From NCBI GenBank assembly GCA_007570785.1, contig ML661885.1:20154883-20218882 (forward strand): a DNA stretch of 64,000 nt, read 5' to 3'. Origin of the DNA: Antilocapra americana (Eukaryota; Chordata; Mammalia; Artiodactyla; Antilocapridae). Position 1 is the stretch's first letter. Every line of letters begins with the position of its first letter. Below the pieces are notes generated by a model. It searched no databases and was not told the origin of the DNA. It was given only the letters and a program-made list of their open reading frames with translations. Shown here piece after piece: positions 10,226-21,150 of this stretch. Both the position numbers and the translations under genes were made by a program.

Positions 10226-10239
10226 AGATTCCAATTTCT
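10226..10239. repeat. Target-site duplication, 5' side of FTL retrocopy
   Basis: Exact copy of 9321-9334. The neighbouring bases differ on both sides, so the duplication is 14 bp. Confidence 0.95.
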
Positions 10240-10324
10240 AATGAGACTTCTTCACCATGCCTTGACGTCTAAGAGGGGGGAAAAAAAAATAAAGGATCTA
10301 TACTGCCACTAATGATAATACTAC

Positions 10325-10500
10325 TTGGGCTTCCCAGGTGGCACTACTGGTAAAGAATTCGCTTGCCAATACAAGAGGCAAAAGAGACTCAGATTTGATC
10401 CCTGGTTCAGGAAGATCCCCTGGAGGAGAAAATGGCAACCCACCCCATTATTTTCACCTTGTTGCAGAGAGTAGGACATGACTGAGCACACGAGCACCTC
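10325..10500 (+). mobile_element. Bov-tA SINE, internally shortened
   Basis: Plus-strand Bov-tA from 'gggcttcccaggtgg' to 'ggacatgactgagcac'. The segment normally running from the CTTGCCTGG region to the ATGGGGTCGC region is largely deleted. Confidence 0.85.
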
Positions 10501-11602
10501 AGATAAATGTTCTGGAGGGAAAAGAAATTGTTCAAATTTATTTTTAAAGTCTTTTTTTTTTTTTTTTAGTTTGCCTTTGATTCTTAATTTTCTCATGCTA
10601 GGATGAGGGGGCAAACAAAGCTTTAACTAATAATATCAACTAGTGTTCACATGTGTGAGAGTGGGTATGTGTTTAGAAGTATTAAAATACAACTTACAAG
10701 TAAAGGCAAGGCCAGAATCTGTAAGACTAAGGATTTTGACTTTATCATAGATTAAAGAGAAAGCAATTAAATGAAAAGGTGTTTGACATAATCAAAATTG
10801 GTAGATACTAGTCTGCTCAAGTAGAATAAAGGAGAAACGGCAGTGGCTAACATGGTGGCGACAAAGATGAAGAGAAACATTATACATGTATTGAGATAGA
10901 GAGAAGTGAGATGGGAAGAGATGGGGTAAGGTGAGATGAGGTTCCAGAGGACCTAATGATACAATCTATGCAGAAAACAAGTAAGAAACTGAGGATCAGT
11001 TTCAAAAAATCCTAGGCTTTTACATTGAGTTAACTGTTATGTGAATCATGGCACCATTCATTGAAGAAGAAAAGATTTGCAGGATGGGACAGTTTGGAGG
11101 AAGAAATAACTGAAATTTCATTTTAGACATCTTCATTGTAGAGATGTCGAGCAGGGTTCCTCATATTTCTCCATTGAAAAGAATCACTTGGCAAGCTTAT
11201 TGACTATATGAATTATCAGCTTTTCTGCCAGAAATTTGGGTTCAGTAGTCTGAGTTGAGCATAAAGTACTGGATTTTTCACACTACAGAAGGAAAAAAAA
11301 AAAAGAATTAAGACAATCCCTATCAACTGATACAGAGTGACTTCCTACATATATTAAAGACAAAGTTCAAAAGAGTATCTATAGTATGCTATTTTTAATG
11401 TAAGAAAGAAGGGACTATAAGAAATTGCCATGTATCTGCTCATTTGTTCAAAAGGAATTGCAGAAAGTATAAACCAGAGGCAAGAGAAACTAACTGATTG
11501 TGTTCAGGAAGTATATGGAAACTGGACAAAATGAAAGGAAGAATGTGAATGGGATACTTAATAGAAAGGATGAGGAGAAGATTTATACCTTTTTGGATGC
11601 CC
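10501..11602. other. No gene seen
   Basis: Unassigned sequence. Visible features are a T16 run at 10552-10567 and a purine-rich stretch at about 10905-10945. There is no exon or repeat family I can name. Confidence 0.45.
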
Positions 11603-11826
11603 GTGCCCATGCTAAGTAGCTTCAGTCGTGTTGGACTATTTGAGACTCCATGGACTGTAGCCCGCCAGGCTTCTCTGTCCATGGATTTCTCTAGGAAAGA
11701 AAACTGGAGCGGGTAGCCATTCCCTTCTCCAGGGGATCTCCTGGACCCAGGGATCAAACTCAAGTCTCTTATGTCTCCTGCCTTGGCAAGTGGGTTCTTT
11801 ACTGCTAGAACGACCTGGGAAGTCCC
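11603..11826 (-). mobile_element. Bov-tA SINE
   Basis: Reverse-oriented, nearly complete Bov-tA, from the 'cttcagtcgtgttggac' tail to the 'gacctgggaagtccca' head. Confidence 0.88.
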
Positions 11827-12148
11827 ACCTTTATGTATAATTATGATTAAAATAATGAACATTTTTTTAAATATCCAAGTAAATAAATAATGAAAATCAT
11901 CCAGAATTTTGAAATATCCTGAAAGGGAACACAAACAGTATCAAATGAAATTAATTTTACTACAAACAACCAAATCACACTAAAGGAGGTAGAAAAGAAC
12001 TAACCTAAGTAACTTTGGAAAACAATATTTTAATATATTGTAATTAGACATACATTTAATGCATACTGGAAAACAAAAGGCAAAAAGAACTTTACACCAA
12101 TATTGGGATTTTTTGCAAGTTTATTTTTCAGAGGTGTACACGTTGATC
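11827..12148. other. No gene seen; AT-rich
   Basis: AT-rich sequence between a SINE and a BovB copy. Nothing recognisable. Confidence 0.45.
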
Positions 12149-13055
12149 ATTTTCAAGGCTGTATAATGTCACCATGGTTATTTAACTTATATGAAAAGTG
12201 CATCATGCAAAATGCTGGGCTGGATGAAGCACAAGCTGGAATCAAGATTGCAGGGAAAAATATCAATAATCTCAGATATGCAGATAACACCACCCTTATG
12301 GCAGAAAGTGAAGAGGAACTAAGAAGCCTCTTGATGAAGGTGAAAGAGAAGAATGGAAAAGCTGGCCTAAAACTCAACATTCAAGAAACAAAGATAATGG
12401 TATCTGGTCTCATCACTTTATGATAAATAGATGGCAAAACAATGGAAATAGTAACAGACTATTTTCTTGGGCTCCAAAATCACTGCAGATGGTAACTGCA
12501 GCCATGAAATTAAAAGACACTTGCTCCTTGGAAGAAAACAATGAAAAAGCCAGACATCACATTAAAAAGTAGAGACATTACTTTTCCTACAAAGGTCTGT
12601 ATAGTCAAAGCTATGGTTTTTCTAGTAGTTTTGTATGGATGTGTGAGCTGGATAATAAAAAAAGGCCGAGTGCTGAAGAACTGATACTTTTGAACATGGT
12701 GTTTGAGGAGACTCTTGACAGTCCTAAGGAATGCAAGGAGATCAAACCAGTCAGTCCTAAAGGAAATCAACCCTGAATATTTTCATTGGAAGGACAGATG
12801 TTGAAGCTTAAACTCCAATCCTTTGGCCACCTAATGCAAAGAGTGGACTTATTGGAAAAGACCTTAATGCTGGGAAAGATGGAAGGCAGGAGGAGAAGGG
12901 GATGACAGAGGATGAGATGGTAGGATGAAATCACCAACTCAAAGGACATAAGCTTGAGCAAACTCTGGGAAATGGTGAAGGACAGGGAAGCCTGACGTGT
13001 TGCAGCCCATGGGGTCACAAAGAGTTGGACATGACTAAGTGACCGAACAACAACA
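12149..13055 (+). mobile_element. BovB LINE, 5'-truncated
   Basis: Plus-strand BovB beginning inside the RT region ('caaggctgtataatgtcacc') and running to the 3' end with a CAA-rich tail. The open piece 12103-12423 contains 'LRYADNTTLMAESEEEL', where the catalytic YADD reads YADN. Later stops and frameshifts break the frame. Confidence 0.9.
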
Positions 13056-13205
13056 GTGGATTCCAGAATTCAGCAAATAAATAGATTGTGGATGATGATA
13101 ATCAGATTTGTAATTATTGAAAAAAAAGAGCTACAAATAATGAAAGGGTAATGGAGGATAGAACACACCTTGTGGTGTTGCATTAGAATAAAAGTATCAA
13201 TTTGA

Positions 13206-13229
13206 TTATATATATATATATATATATAT
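13206..13229. repeat. (TA)n microsatellite
   Basis: Perfect TA run next to the tail side of a Bov-tA copy. Confidence 0.95.
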
Positions 13230-13239
13230 GCATAAATAT

Positions 13240-13463
13240 CAGCAGATATGTGTGTGCTAAGTCTCTTCAGTTCTGTCTAACTCTTGAGACCTACTGTAGC
13301 CTGCCAGGATCCTCTATCCATGGGATTCTTCAGGCAAGAATAATGGAGCAGGTTTCCATTCCCTTCTCCAGGAGATCTTCCTGACCCAGGGATTGAACCT
13401 GCGTCTCCTGTGACTCGTGCATTGCAGGCAGATTCTTTACTGCTAAGACACCAGGAAAGCCCT
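13240..13463 (-). mobile_element. Bov-tA SINE
   Basis: Reverse-oriented Bov-tA, from 'cagttctgtctaactc' to 'acaccaggaaagccct'. An imperfect repeat around 'atc-gcagata' on the two sides may be a decayed TSD. Confidence 0.88.
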
Positions 13464-13472
13464 ATCTGCAGA

Positions 13473-13509
13473 TAGATAGGTAGGTAGATAGGTATGTATG
13501 TATGTATAC
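13473..13509. repeat. Tetranucleotide microsatellite
   Basis: Mixed TAGA/TAGG/TATG units directly downstream of the SINE head. Confidence 0.85.
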
Positions 13510-14215
13510 ACATGCCCACATAGGTAATATGAAAACAGAGATATTTGTATATGTTTATGTATTCATATGTATGTTCTTCACTGTGCATAATGAAGCAGCA
13601 GTAGGGTAGCTTAGGTAGCAATGAGTATATCTCACACTAAGATTCTGGTTTCTAAATATCATTATTAATGCAAGGAACAAGAACTCCATGGAGAAATGAC
13701 TAATTCAAGGCTTAGACAGAGAAAAGTAAAAGATGGATTTGAAGCATTTTATAATGCCAGAAAGTAAGATATTACTCCAAAAATTGTAGGAAAAATGTAA
13801 CAGCTTGAAGGAGTATCAATAATCAAATATGGAATACTTTGAGAAACAAAGTAATTAATGATAATGATGGATTGTAACTCATAGACTAAAATTAATATTC
13901 ACAAGTTCACACTGACATATATGTATATGCAAATAACAAAGTAAATACATAGATAAAGGAGAAGGAACAGCTCTTCCTTAAACACATAGAGGAAGGAGAA
14001 AGAACAGCTCTTCATTTCAGTCAAATTGTAGTTAATAAATGTAGAGGGAATAGAAAATGATCATTCATCAAACACCACAGTAATTGTAGGAGCCAAGAAT
14101 TATCAATATATGTTAAAAATCAGTGTGGGAAAATTAAACAAGAAAGAGGATATTTGAATATTTCAAATAATTGCAAAAGAAATAATAATTTTACAGGTAT
14201 TATTATAGACAAGAC
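13510..14215. other. No gene seen; probably diverged L1M sequence
   Basis: No coding signal. The clear L1M 3' end that follows suggests at least part of this belongs to the same old element, but I cannot place it. It contains the 30-bp spaced duplication listed separately. Confidence 0.35.
13947..14013. repeat. Spaced 30-bp direct duplication
   Basis: 13947-13976 and 13984-14013 differ at three of 30 positions and share 'gaacagctcttc'. The 7-bp spacer makes this a 37-bp period. Confidence 0.85.
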
Positions 14216-14690
14216 TTCAAAATTCACATCGCCAGTAGTAATGAGACATACAGATTTCTGGTACCTCTAATGTAGTAAACTGAAAAAGGCAAACATCTCT
14301 CCTGAAGTGTTTGCATCAAGAAATACATACCCTCAGTCTAACCAAGAGAAAATATCAAACAAATCCAATTTGAGAAAGATTCTCCAAAATAATTGACTAG
14401 AATTTTCCATATATCAAGGTCATAAAAGACAAAGACAGAGGAACTATCCTAAATTTAAAGAAGAAAGAGGAGATATGACAACCAAATTCAATATGGGATC
14501 CTGGATTTTAATCAGTACTACAAGGCAATAGGCAATCTCTGAATGCAATTCTATAAAACTGTTAGTAGCAATGTGACAATGTAAAGTCCCTGGTTTTACC
14601 AATCATACTATAGTAATATAAAAATGTCAATATTTGGGGAAGTTGAGTAAAGGGTACATGGGAACGTATACTGTCATGTTTGAAGTTTTT
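14216..14690 (+). mobile_element. Ancient L1M LINE 3' end
   Basis: Matches the old L1M 3' UTR pattern: 'caaggtcataaaagacaaag', 'gatcctggattttaatcag' and 'aagggtacatgggaac' occur in the expected order. Diverged and interrupted downstream by BovB. Confidence 0.65.
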
Positions 14691-14712
14691 TGGTAAACAA
14701 TTTGCAAACACA

Positions 14713-15128
14713 TAAGTTGGATGGTGAAGAAAGCTGAGCACTGAAGAATTGATGCTTTTGAACTGTGGTATTGGAGAAGACTCTTGAGAGTCCCTTGGAC
14801 AGCAAGGAGATCCAACCAGTCCATCCTAAAGGAATTCAGTCCTGAATATTCATTGGAAGGACTGATGTTGAAGTTGAAATTCCAATACTTTGGCCACCTC
14901 ATGTGAATAGTTGACTCATTGGAAAAGACCCTAATGCTGGGAAAGATTGGGGGCAGGAGGAGAAGGGGAAGACAGAGGATGAGATGGCTGGATGGCATCA
15001 CCGACTTGATGGACATGGGTTTGGGTGGACTCTGGGAGTTGATGATGGACAGGGAGGCCTGGCATGCTGTGATTCATGGAGTCGCAAAGAGTCAGACACG
15101 ACTGAGCAACTGAACTCAACTGAACTGA
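14713..15128 (+). mobile_element. BovB 3'-end fragment
   Basis: Plus-strand BovB 3' end, starting 'agttggatggtgaagaaag' and ending in the ACTGAA-repeat terminus that marks a complete BovB 3' end. Confidence 0.92.
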
Positions 15129-15249
15129 AAAACTTAGTTTGAACAATTCTGAACCTTTTTTCTGTTTCCTTGTGGAATAAAGCTGCTTGTTTAGGAATAA
15201 TGTTAATTCAATGGGGATAAGACTTATACAGGACCAATCACAACAGTAG

Positions 15250-15455
15250 CGCTTCCCTGGTGGCTCAGTGGTAAAGAATCCACCTGCCAAAGCAGGAGAC
15301 ACGGGTTCGATCCCTGGGTTGGAAGATCCCCTGGAGAAGGGAATGGCAACTCTCTAATATTCTTGCCTGGGAAATTCCATGGAAAGAAGTCTAGGGGTTG
15401 CGAAAGAAGTCTAGGGGTTGCAAAAGAGTCCGACACAACTTAGCAACAAAACAAC
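15250..15455 (+). mobile_element. Bov-tA SINE with internal duplication
   Basis: Plus-strand Bov-tA with an intact pol III B box 'ggttcgatccc' at 15304-15314. Its distal part carries a tandem 20-bp duplication replacing the usual GAGGAGCCTGG region. Confidence 0.92.
15382..15421. repeat. 20-bp perfect tandem duplication
   Basis: Two adjacent identical units of 'gaaagaagtctaggggttgc', 15382-15401 and 15402-15421, inside the Bov-tA copy. Confidence 0.97.
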
Positions 15456-16144
15456 AAGTCTTAATATTCATGGGAAAAAATAAACAATAACATTCACGGA
15501 GTGTGGCACAGGAGACATCTTTGAATGGTCATCTCAAGGCATCATATACTTAAGTGTCACAATGAATGAAATGCATGAACTATACACACTAATGAGGCTT
15601 TGAAAAATCCTAGACTCATAGAATTTTCTCACTGTGAAGTTTCTTTCTTACATTTCCAACTTCCTAAAGTCAACTTCTGTTACAACACTTCAGTGACAGG
15701 GAGTTCATGTTCTTAAAATACAGTTTACTTCATTGCTGAAGGGTCCTAGTTATCAAAATGTTCATTCTTTTATCAACCTAAATCTGTCTAATTGGTCTAA
15801 ACTCTTCAGTGTAGGACAGTCCAACTTATTTTTCATAGGACAACTCCTATAATAGTTTAGAGCCATGGTCACATTCACTTCTTCATCTCTTCTATTCCCA
15901 GTTCCTTCAATTACTTCTTATATGTTTTAGATTTCAGACAGTTTACTGAATTGACTGCTTTATTCAGCGTAACATTATCATTCATTTGCTGAATGTGGTA
16001 TTTAAAGCCTAAAAAGAGTTGTTAACTATTCTTTCCAGAGAATTCAAATGTAAAACGTCCAATCAACCAATAATTCTTCACCTAACATGATTCATATGTA
16101 CTAACTGATAAGGGAAATTAAAAATTCAAATTACTTCATTCTTT
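15456..16144. other. No gene seen; possible ancient CR1/L3-like LINE
   Basis: Phrases such as 'agtgacagggagttcatg' and 'cccagttccttcaattac' resemble the conserved 3' region of old CR1/L3 LINEs, at about 15610-15960. The match is from memory and weak; orientation is not assigned. Confidence 0.3.
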
Positions 16145-16262
16145 TTTTTTCCTTTGGCTGTGCCATGCAGCATGTGGGATCCAAGTTCCCCTACCAGGTA
16201 TCAAACCCATGCCCTTTGCAGTGGAAGCATGGAGTCCTAACCACTGGACAAACAGAGAAGTC
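16145..16262 (-). mobile_element. CHR-type tRNA-derived SINE
   Basis: Reads 'tttggctgtgccatgcagc' through 'cctaaccactggacaaac', the reverse complement of the cetartiodactyl CHR SINE head region. Confidence 0.75.
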
Positions 16263-16473
16263 TCCAAATTACTCATTCTTATAGAGTGATTGATTAGAGT
16301 ATGCACTTATCTATAATGTACAGGAAATGTGAATTTTCTTTTTGGACATCTATAATATTGCCCTGTTTCAGGGTGCAGGAGAAGCTTCATTGATGCTGCC
16401 TAAGGATGTATGTGAGATATTCTGATATTTATTAAGAAACTAGACATTCGAAAGAATTCTTTGTTCTCAAAAG

Positions 16474-16510
<37 letters not shown>

Positions 16511-16689
16511 CAAATTTTCGCTCTCTATTTTTGTGTTTCTCAGTCTTATTATTCATCTATTGGCACTTAAGTGCATTCACCAAACTGCATCATAAACTCA
16601 AAGTAGATTATTTCACTTTCCCTATATGAGATTATTATGCTTATCAACCAATGTTTGAGCGGTTAACATGAGTAAATCATCTAGCTTGT
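16263..16689. other. No gene seen
   Basis: Unassigned sequence with a CA/TA microsatellite in the middle. Confidence 0.45.
16474..16510. repeat. (CA)n(TA)n compound microsatellite
   Basis: A CA run to about 16484 followed by a TA run to 16510. Confidence 0.95.
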
Positions 16690-16845
16690 TAAGCACAGAG
16701 GGACAGAGTATGGAGCTGAAAGTGCACACACCTAGATTTGAACAAATTACTTAATCCTTCAAAGTCTTCATTTTTGTACGTGTAATATGGGAATAATTAC
16801 AATATTGAATTCATAAAGCAGATGACAGAAAACATCTAGGTGCTA
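16690..16845 (+). mobile_element. MIR SINE remnant
   Basis: Order and wording match the MIR core: 'agatttgaacaaattactta', then 'aatatgggaataattac'. Confidence 0.55.
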
Positions 16846-16870
16846 CATACAAAAAGTCTATTTGGCTATC

Positions 16871-16900
16871 TGGAAAAATATCCATTGGAAAAATATCCAT
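16871..16900. repeat. 15-bp perfect tandem duplication
   Basis: Two adjacent copies of 'tggaaaaatatccat', at 16871-16885 and 16886-16900. Confidence 0.95.
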
Positions 16901-17870
16901 TCATGATTAACATGATGTGATAATGATAATGATGATGATGAAGCTACCAGCAGGTGTCCTTATTAGGCCTGTAAGAATAGTGAACAAGGCACAAGATCAC
17001 GTCTGTGTGCGTTTGTTTTCTAAAGCTACACTGCCTTTGCCTTCCCTCTGGCTCTACTCCTCATCTCTTTAAAGATCTCCCAGGATAGCTCAGGTCTTCT
17101 ATGAAGTTATTCTGAACTACTCCTCTAGAATGAGCTTAATATATGTTGCTTCCACTTACATCAATGTACATCAAGTACTAACTTCTGCAGCGGAACTTAA
17201 TTTCAGTCTTTGTTTCTCAATCAACTTGCAGCTCTTTTGAGGAAAGAAACTGGTCTTATTCCTTGAAACTAAAACAGTGCCAATCGTGTAAGTCATAAAT
17301 GCCAATTAAGCACACTGAAGTTATTTTTTCCTAGTATGTTAAGGAAAACACTTAAGGGAAAATCAGACTCCATTTTCACACAGTCCTAAGGATGGACTTT
17401 CTTATAATTTGTATAATTCTACATGCAGAAAGTGAAGATTAATCAATGGTAGATTTTATTTATATGTATATAATCTTAAACTAATTTAAGAAAGACATCT
17501 CATCTTACTGAGTTAAGTTAAAAACATTAAGCTTCTTAAATATTTAACTAAGAGTGAGACTAGCTTTCTTCACAGTTCTGTGTTCTCAAATTTTAAACAT
17601 TTTTGACTATCATCTTCCAGATTCAGTGAAAGTGTGGTTCTTAACATGACCCTAAGTTTTAAAACTAATGAAATAAGGTTAAGCATCTAGTGATTTCAAC
17701 CTCTTTTGGTCTACCTCAACATTTCTTCAAGAATAATTCCCATTGACTAGGATATCTACCCTTTCAAGTCTTTTCTCTAATTAAAAATTAGAAAAAATTC
17801 ACAGTGACAGTTCCAGAGTCATCCACGAGGGGGCAAACATGCCTCAGATACACACAATGAAGAGCCAACG
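16901..17870. other. No gene seen
   Basis: Unassigned; a short GAT run lies near 16915-16942. I recognise no exon or repeat family. Confidence 0.45.
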
Positions 17871-17881
17871 AGTAATAAACT

Positions 17882-17942
17882 GGCTTCTTTGGTGGCTCAG
17901 ACAGTAAAGAACCTGCCTAAAATGCTAGAGACCCGGGAGGCC
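17882..17942 (+). mobile_element. 61-bp 3'-truncated Bov-tA head with 11-bp TSD
   Basis: Contains only the tRNA-like head of Bov-tA ('ggcttctttggtggctcag' to 'gagacccgggaggcc'). It is bounded by perfect repeats 'agtaataaact' at 17871-17881 and 17943-17953. The usual 3' part and tail are absent. Confidence 0.88.
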
Positions 17943-17953
17943 AGTAATAAACT

Positions 17954-18370
17954 TGCTATATTGAGAAAAAAATGAAAATGGTATCAATAGAGAGATTTGA
18001 CCCATATTCGAAAGAAAACATGCTACATATCTCTTTGAAGATAATATATTTGTTGAACTTTTACATTTTACGCTTATTTTCAGTGCCAGAGGAAGAACAC
18101 CTGGAGGTTGGAGCTAGGTGTAACAGTGGACAAATGTCCACTTGAAGACACTGCAAGCTCTATTATGCTTATTTCTATTCTAACACCTTTAAGATTAAAA
18201 GTAGTCTTGCAAAATGCATTTCAAACAGACTTGATCAAAAATGCATACCTCACCTCAGGTAATGTCATTGACGTAAAGGTCAAGAAATTGCAGTCAGGAA
18301 TTTAGCAGAAAGAAATACAGAGAATTCCTGTGTAAGAGTGAACTGTGGAGGTTCTAACTGTGTTTGTTCT
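17954..18370. other. No gene seen
   Basis: Unassigned. The 65-codon open frame at 18108-18305 has no recognisable motif. Confidence 0.45.
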
Positions 18371-18382
18371 TACAATCCCACT

Positions 18383-18651
18383 GCTGCTGCTGCTCAGTCA
18401 CTTCAGTCGTGTCCAACTCTGTGTGACCCCATAAACGGCAGCCCACCAGGCTCCCCTGTCCCTGGGATTCTCCAGGCAAGAACACGAGTGGATTGCCATT
18501 TCCTTCTCCAGTACATGAAAGTGAAAAGTGAAAGGGAAGTCACTCAGTCGTGTCCAACTCTTCGAGACCCCATGGACTGCAGCCCACCAGGCTCCTCCGT
18601 CACGGGATTTTCCAGGCAAGAGCACTGGACTGGGGTGCCATCGCCTTCTCG
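18383..18651 (-). mobile_element. BOV-A2 SINE with 12-bp TSD
   Basis: Reverse-oriented dimeric BOV-A2 with a GCT repeat at its tail side, bounded by 'tacaatcccact' at 18371-18382 and 18652-18663. Confidence 0.92.
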
Positions 18652-18663
18652 TACAATCCCACT

Positions 18664-19455
18664 ATCAGTCAACATTTTCTGCTCTTGTGATTCAACATAC
18701 AGTTAAAATCAAGTATAGAAAAATAAATAAATAAAACCAAGCATAGCGCTCAAGGCCTAATTCCTAAGTTCTCTACTCACCATGGTTAGAACACATGGTC
18801 CGCCGTTAGAATCACTCCTCCACGTAGACTCGGAAGTCCCTCGGCCCTCACTCCCAGTTGGTATTGGCTGTGCAAAACACCAGCCCCAGTGAAATGGAAC
18901 TTTATGCCAATTCAGCATCTGTGCCAAACACCTAAACATGATTTGGAGGAAAAAAAAAAAAAAAAGGCAACCTTGCTAATTGGTCTCATTTAAATTCACA
19001 TTCATTTACCCCATGTCAACTGTTAGTACTTATTCGAAAGCTGACTGCTTAATCAATTCCCTTTTCTTCTGTCCTAGACAACAATTGTGTACCTCCTCTT
19101 TCTTTAGACCTATAGCATGTCTTACTCTCTCTAAATCCGCAGCTGCTTCTCGTTTCATTGAGACTACCAGAGGGGTCAGACTAGAACATCTATGGACTCC
19201 AAACCTCCAGTCTGCCTCCCCGCCTGAGTCTACCTGAAACTACATGTTTTCCCTTCCCTCCCAGCACCAGACATGTATGTCTTCTGTTCTAAGGCAAAAA
19301 CCCTCCCTTCTGCACTGAATCTCTCATCTCTTGCCTAATCAGAGATTTTTCTTCTACTGTATCTCCTCTTCCCTGAATCTTCCATTAGTTGTTCTCTACC
19401 AGATATGCTCATTAGCATACAAAGATCTAATACCTTCTGTCTTAAGGGAAGAGAA
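18664..19455. other. No gene seen; contains an A16 run
   Basis: Unassigned sequence, pyrimidine-rich after 19020. The A run at 18950-18965 could be an old retroposon tail, but no AATAAA or recognisable body precedes it and I found no TSD. Confidence 0.4.
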
Positions 19456-19894
19456 TCCTTTCTTTGTTCCCATATCCAGTTCTGATCGTTGCCCCATCAC
19501 TCTGCTCCTCTTTATAGCAAACTATTCACAAAAGGGAGCTCTTTGTCCCACTTACCTGTTTCTCCCACTTATCTGTTTTGTCCTCTCCACTATGTAGAAA
19601 CTATTTTCTTCTCAAGGTTATTAGTGATATCTATGTTTCCAAGTCCTATATGAAATTATCAGTTCTCATCTTAATCCACTAGTAGGATTAATAGTCACTT
19701 TTCTTCCTCCTAACACCTACCACTTGGCTCATGGGTTCCTGTTACCTCTTACTTCTCTTCTCACTTTCTTATATCCTCTGGTGAATCCTCTAAATATTGG
19801 AGTGTCTCATGGTTCAGTCCTTCAACATTGTCTCTTCTCTGCCTATACCTACTTATAAAGTGATTTCATCTTTAAATCTAAAGACTTTACAGAC

Positions 19895-20010
19895 CATGTG
19901 CTTAATCATTCAGTTGTGACTCCATGAACAGTAGCCCACCAGGCTCCTCTGCTCATGGGATTCTCCAGGCAAGAGTACTAGAGTGGATAGCCATTTCCTC
20001 CACCATTTAC
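19895..20010 (-). mobile_element. Bov-tA fragment in L2
   Basis: Reverse-oriented Bov-A part ('agtagcccaccaggctcctc' to 'gatagccatttcctcc') with no tRNA head, so truncated at the SINE 5' end. Confidence 0.85.
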
Positions 20011-20261
20011 ATACCATGATGATTCACAAATTTTCCTCTACAGCCATGATGTCTCTTGCTACTGAATTTCAGACGAGTATATCCAGTTGTCTACTTCACA
20101 TAGTCACCAAGATCTGATAGATATCACAAATTTAGTTTGTTCAAAAGTAGACCTTTAATCCTCTAAAGTTCTCTTGTGATCACTTCCTTAAAGGCCCTAA
20201 ATGATTTTTTTTACTCACTTAACTTTCGAATCCCAGTTTCTTAGCAATTTCCCTTTTGATT

Positions 20262-20395
20262 TTGTTGTTCAGTCCTCAGTCGTGTCCAACTCTTTGTGAC
20301 CCCATGGGCTGCAGCACACCAGGCTTCCCTGTCCTTTGCCATCTCCCAGAGCTTGCTTAAATTTATGTTTATTGAGTCAGTGCTGCCATAACCAG
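20262..20395 (-). mobile_element. BovB 3'-end fragment in L2
   Basis: Reverse BovB terminus, from 'gttgttcagtcctcagtc' to 'tgagtcagtgctgcca'; 5'-truncated. Confidence 0.87.
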
Positions 20396-20896
20396 CTCAT
20401 TTCACTCAAACTACCCTCCCAGTCTCTGAGACACAGATAGTATAAGCCCAACCACCTACACATGCCAAGCCTCTTTTTCCAATATATTCATATGGCTTGC
20501 TCTCACACTTCTTTCAAATCTCTGCTCAAATGTTCCCTAAACACCCTGTATAGTTGACCCAACCCTTGCATCATTATGCTGGTCTTTCATGGTCTTTTCT
20601 ACCAACTACCAGGCTATATTTATGCATTTATGGTCACTTCCTTCTACTGAAAAGTAAGCTCCATGAAGAAGAGATCTATTTGTTCACTCCTGTATCATTT
20701 GTGTCTAAAGCAGCAGCACAAATTAGACACTCCTTCAATATCTGCTGAATAAAAGGATATCAACTTGCCTGATAACCAAGCATATTTCATTGAAACTTGC
20801 TTTCTAATTAAATTTAAATTTCCTCTTTTTATTAGCTTAAATTTGATTTGAAAAATAAAGACAATTACTTATAAAAACTATTGAATAATCTATATT

Positions 20897-21108
20897 GGGG
20901 CTTCCCAGTGGCTCAGTGGTAAAGAATCTGCCTGCAGTGCAGGAGATCTGTAGGAGATGTGGGTTTGATCCCTGGGTGGGGAATATCCCCTGGAGAAGGA
21001 AATGACAACCCGCTCTGGTATTCTTGCCTAGAGAATCCCATCAGAGGAGCCTAGTGGGTTTCAGTCTATAGGGTCACAAAGAGTTGGACATGACTGAAGT
21101 GACTGAGT

Positions 21109-21111
<3 letters not shown>
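20897..21111 (+). mobile_element. Bov-tA SINE
   Basis: Plus-strand Bov-tA starting 'ggggcttcccagtggctcag'. Its 3' end runs directly into the following CA microsatellite, which probably grew from the SINE tail. Confidence 0.92.

Positions 21112-21147
<36 letters not shown>
21112..21147. repeat. (CA)n microsatellite at SINE tail
   Basis: Uninterrupted CA run seeded at the 3' end of the preceding Bov-tA. Confidence 0.95.

Positions 21148-21150
<3 letters not shown>

Larger units (their letters stand above)
19456..20757 (+). mobile_element. L2 LINE, long copy with two insertions
   Basis: Several L2 landmarks occur in consensus order: 'ttattagtgatatctatg', 'aaatattggagtgtctcatg', 'gtatatccagttgtctac', then 'tctgctcaaatgttcccta', 'aagtaagctccatgaag' and a final 'tctgctgaataaa'. 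It is interrupted by a Bov-tA piece and a BovB piece. It includes diverged ORF2 sequence, not only the usual 3' end. Confidence 0.75.

Noticed and set aside
18740..18965. Processed pseudogene ending in the A16 run
   Set aside because: No AATAAA before the A run, no TSD found and no recognisable protein. It is too weak to call.
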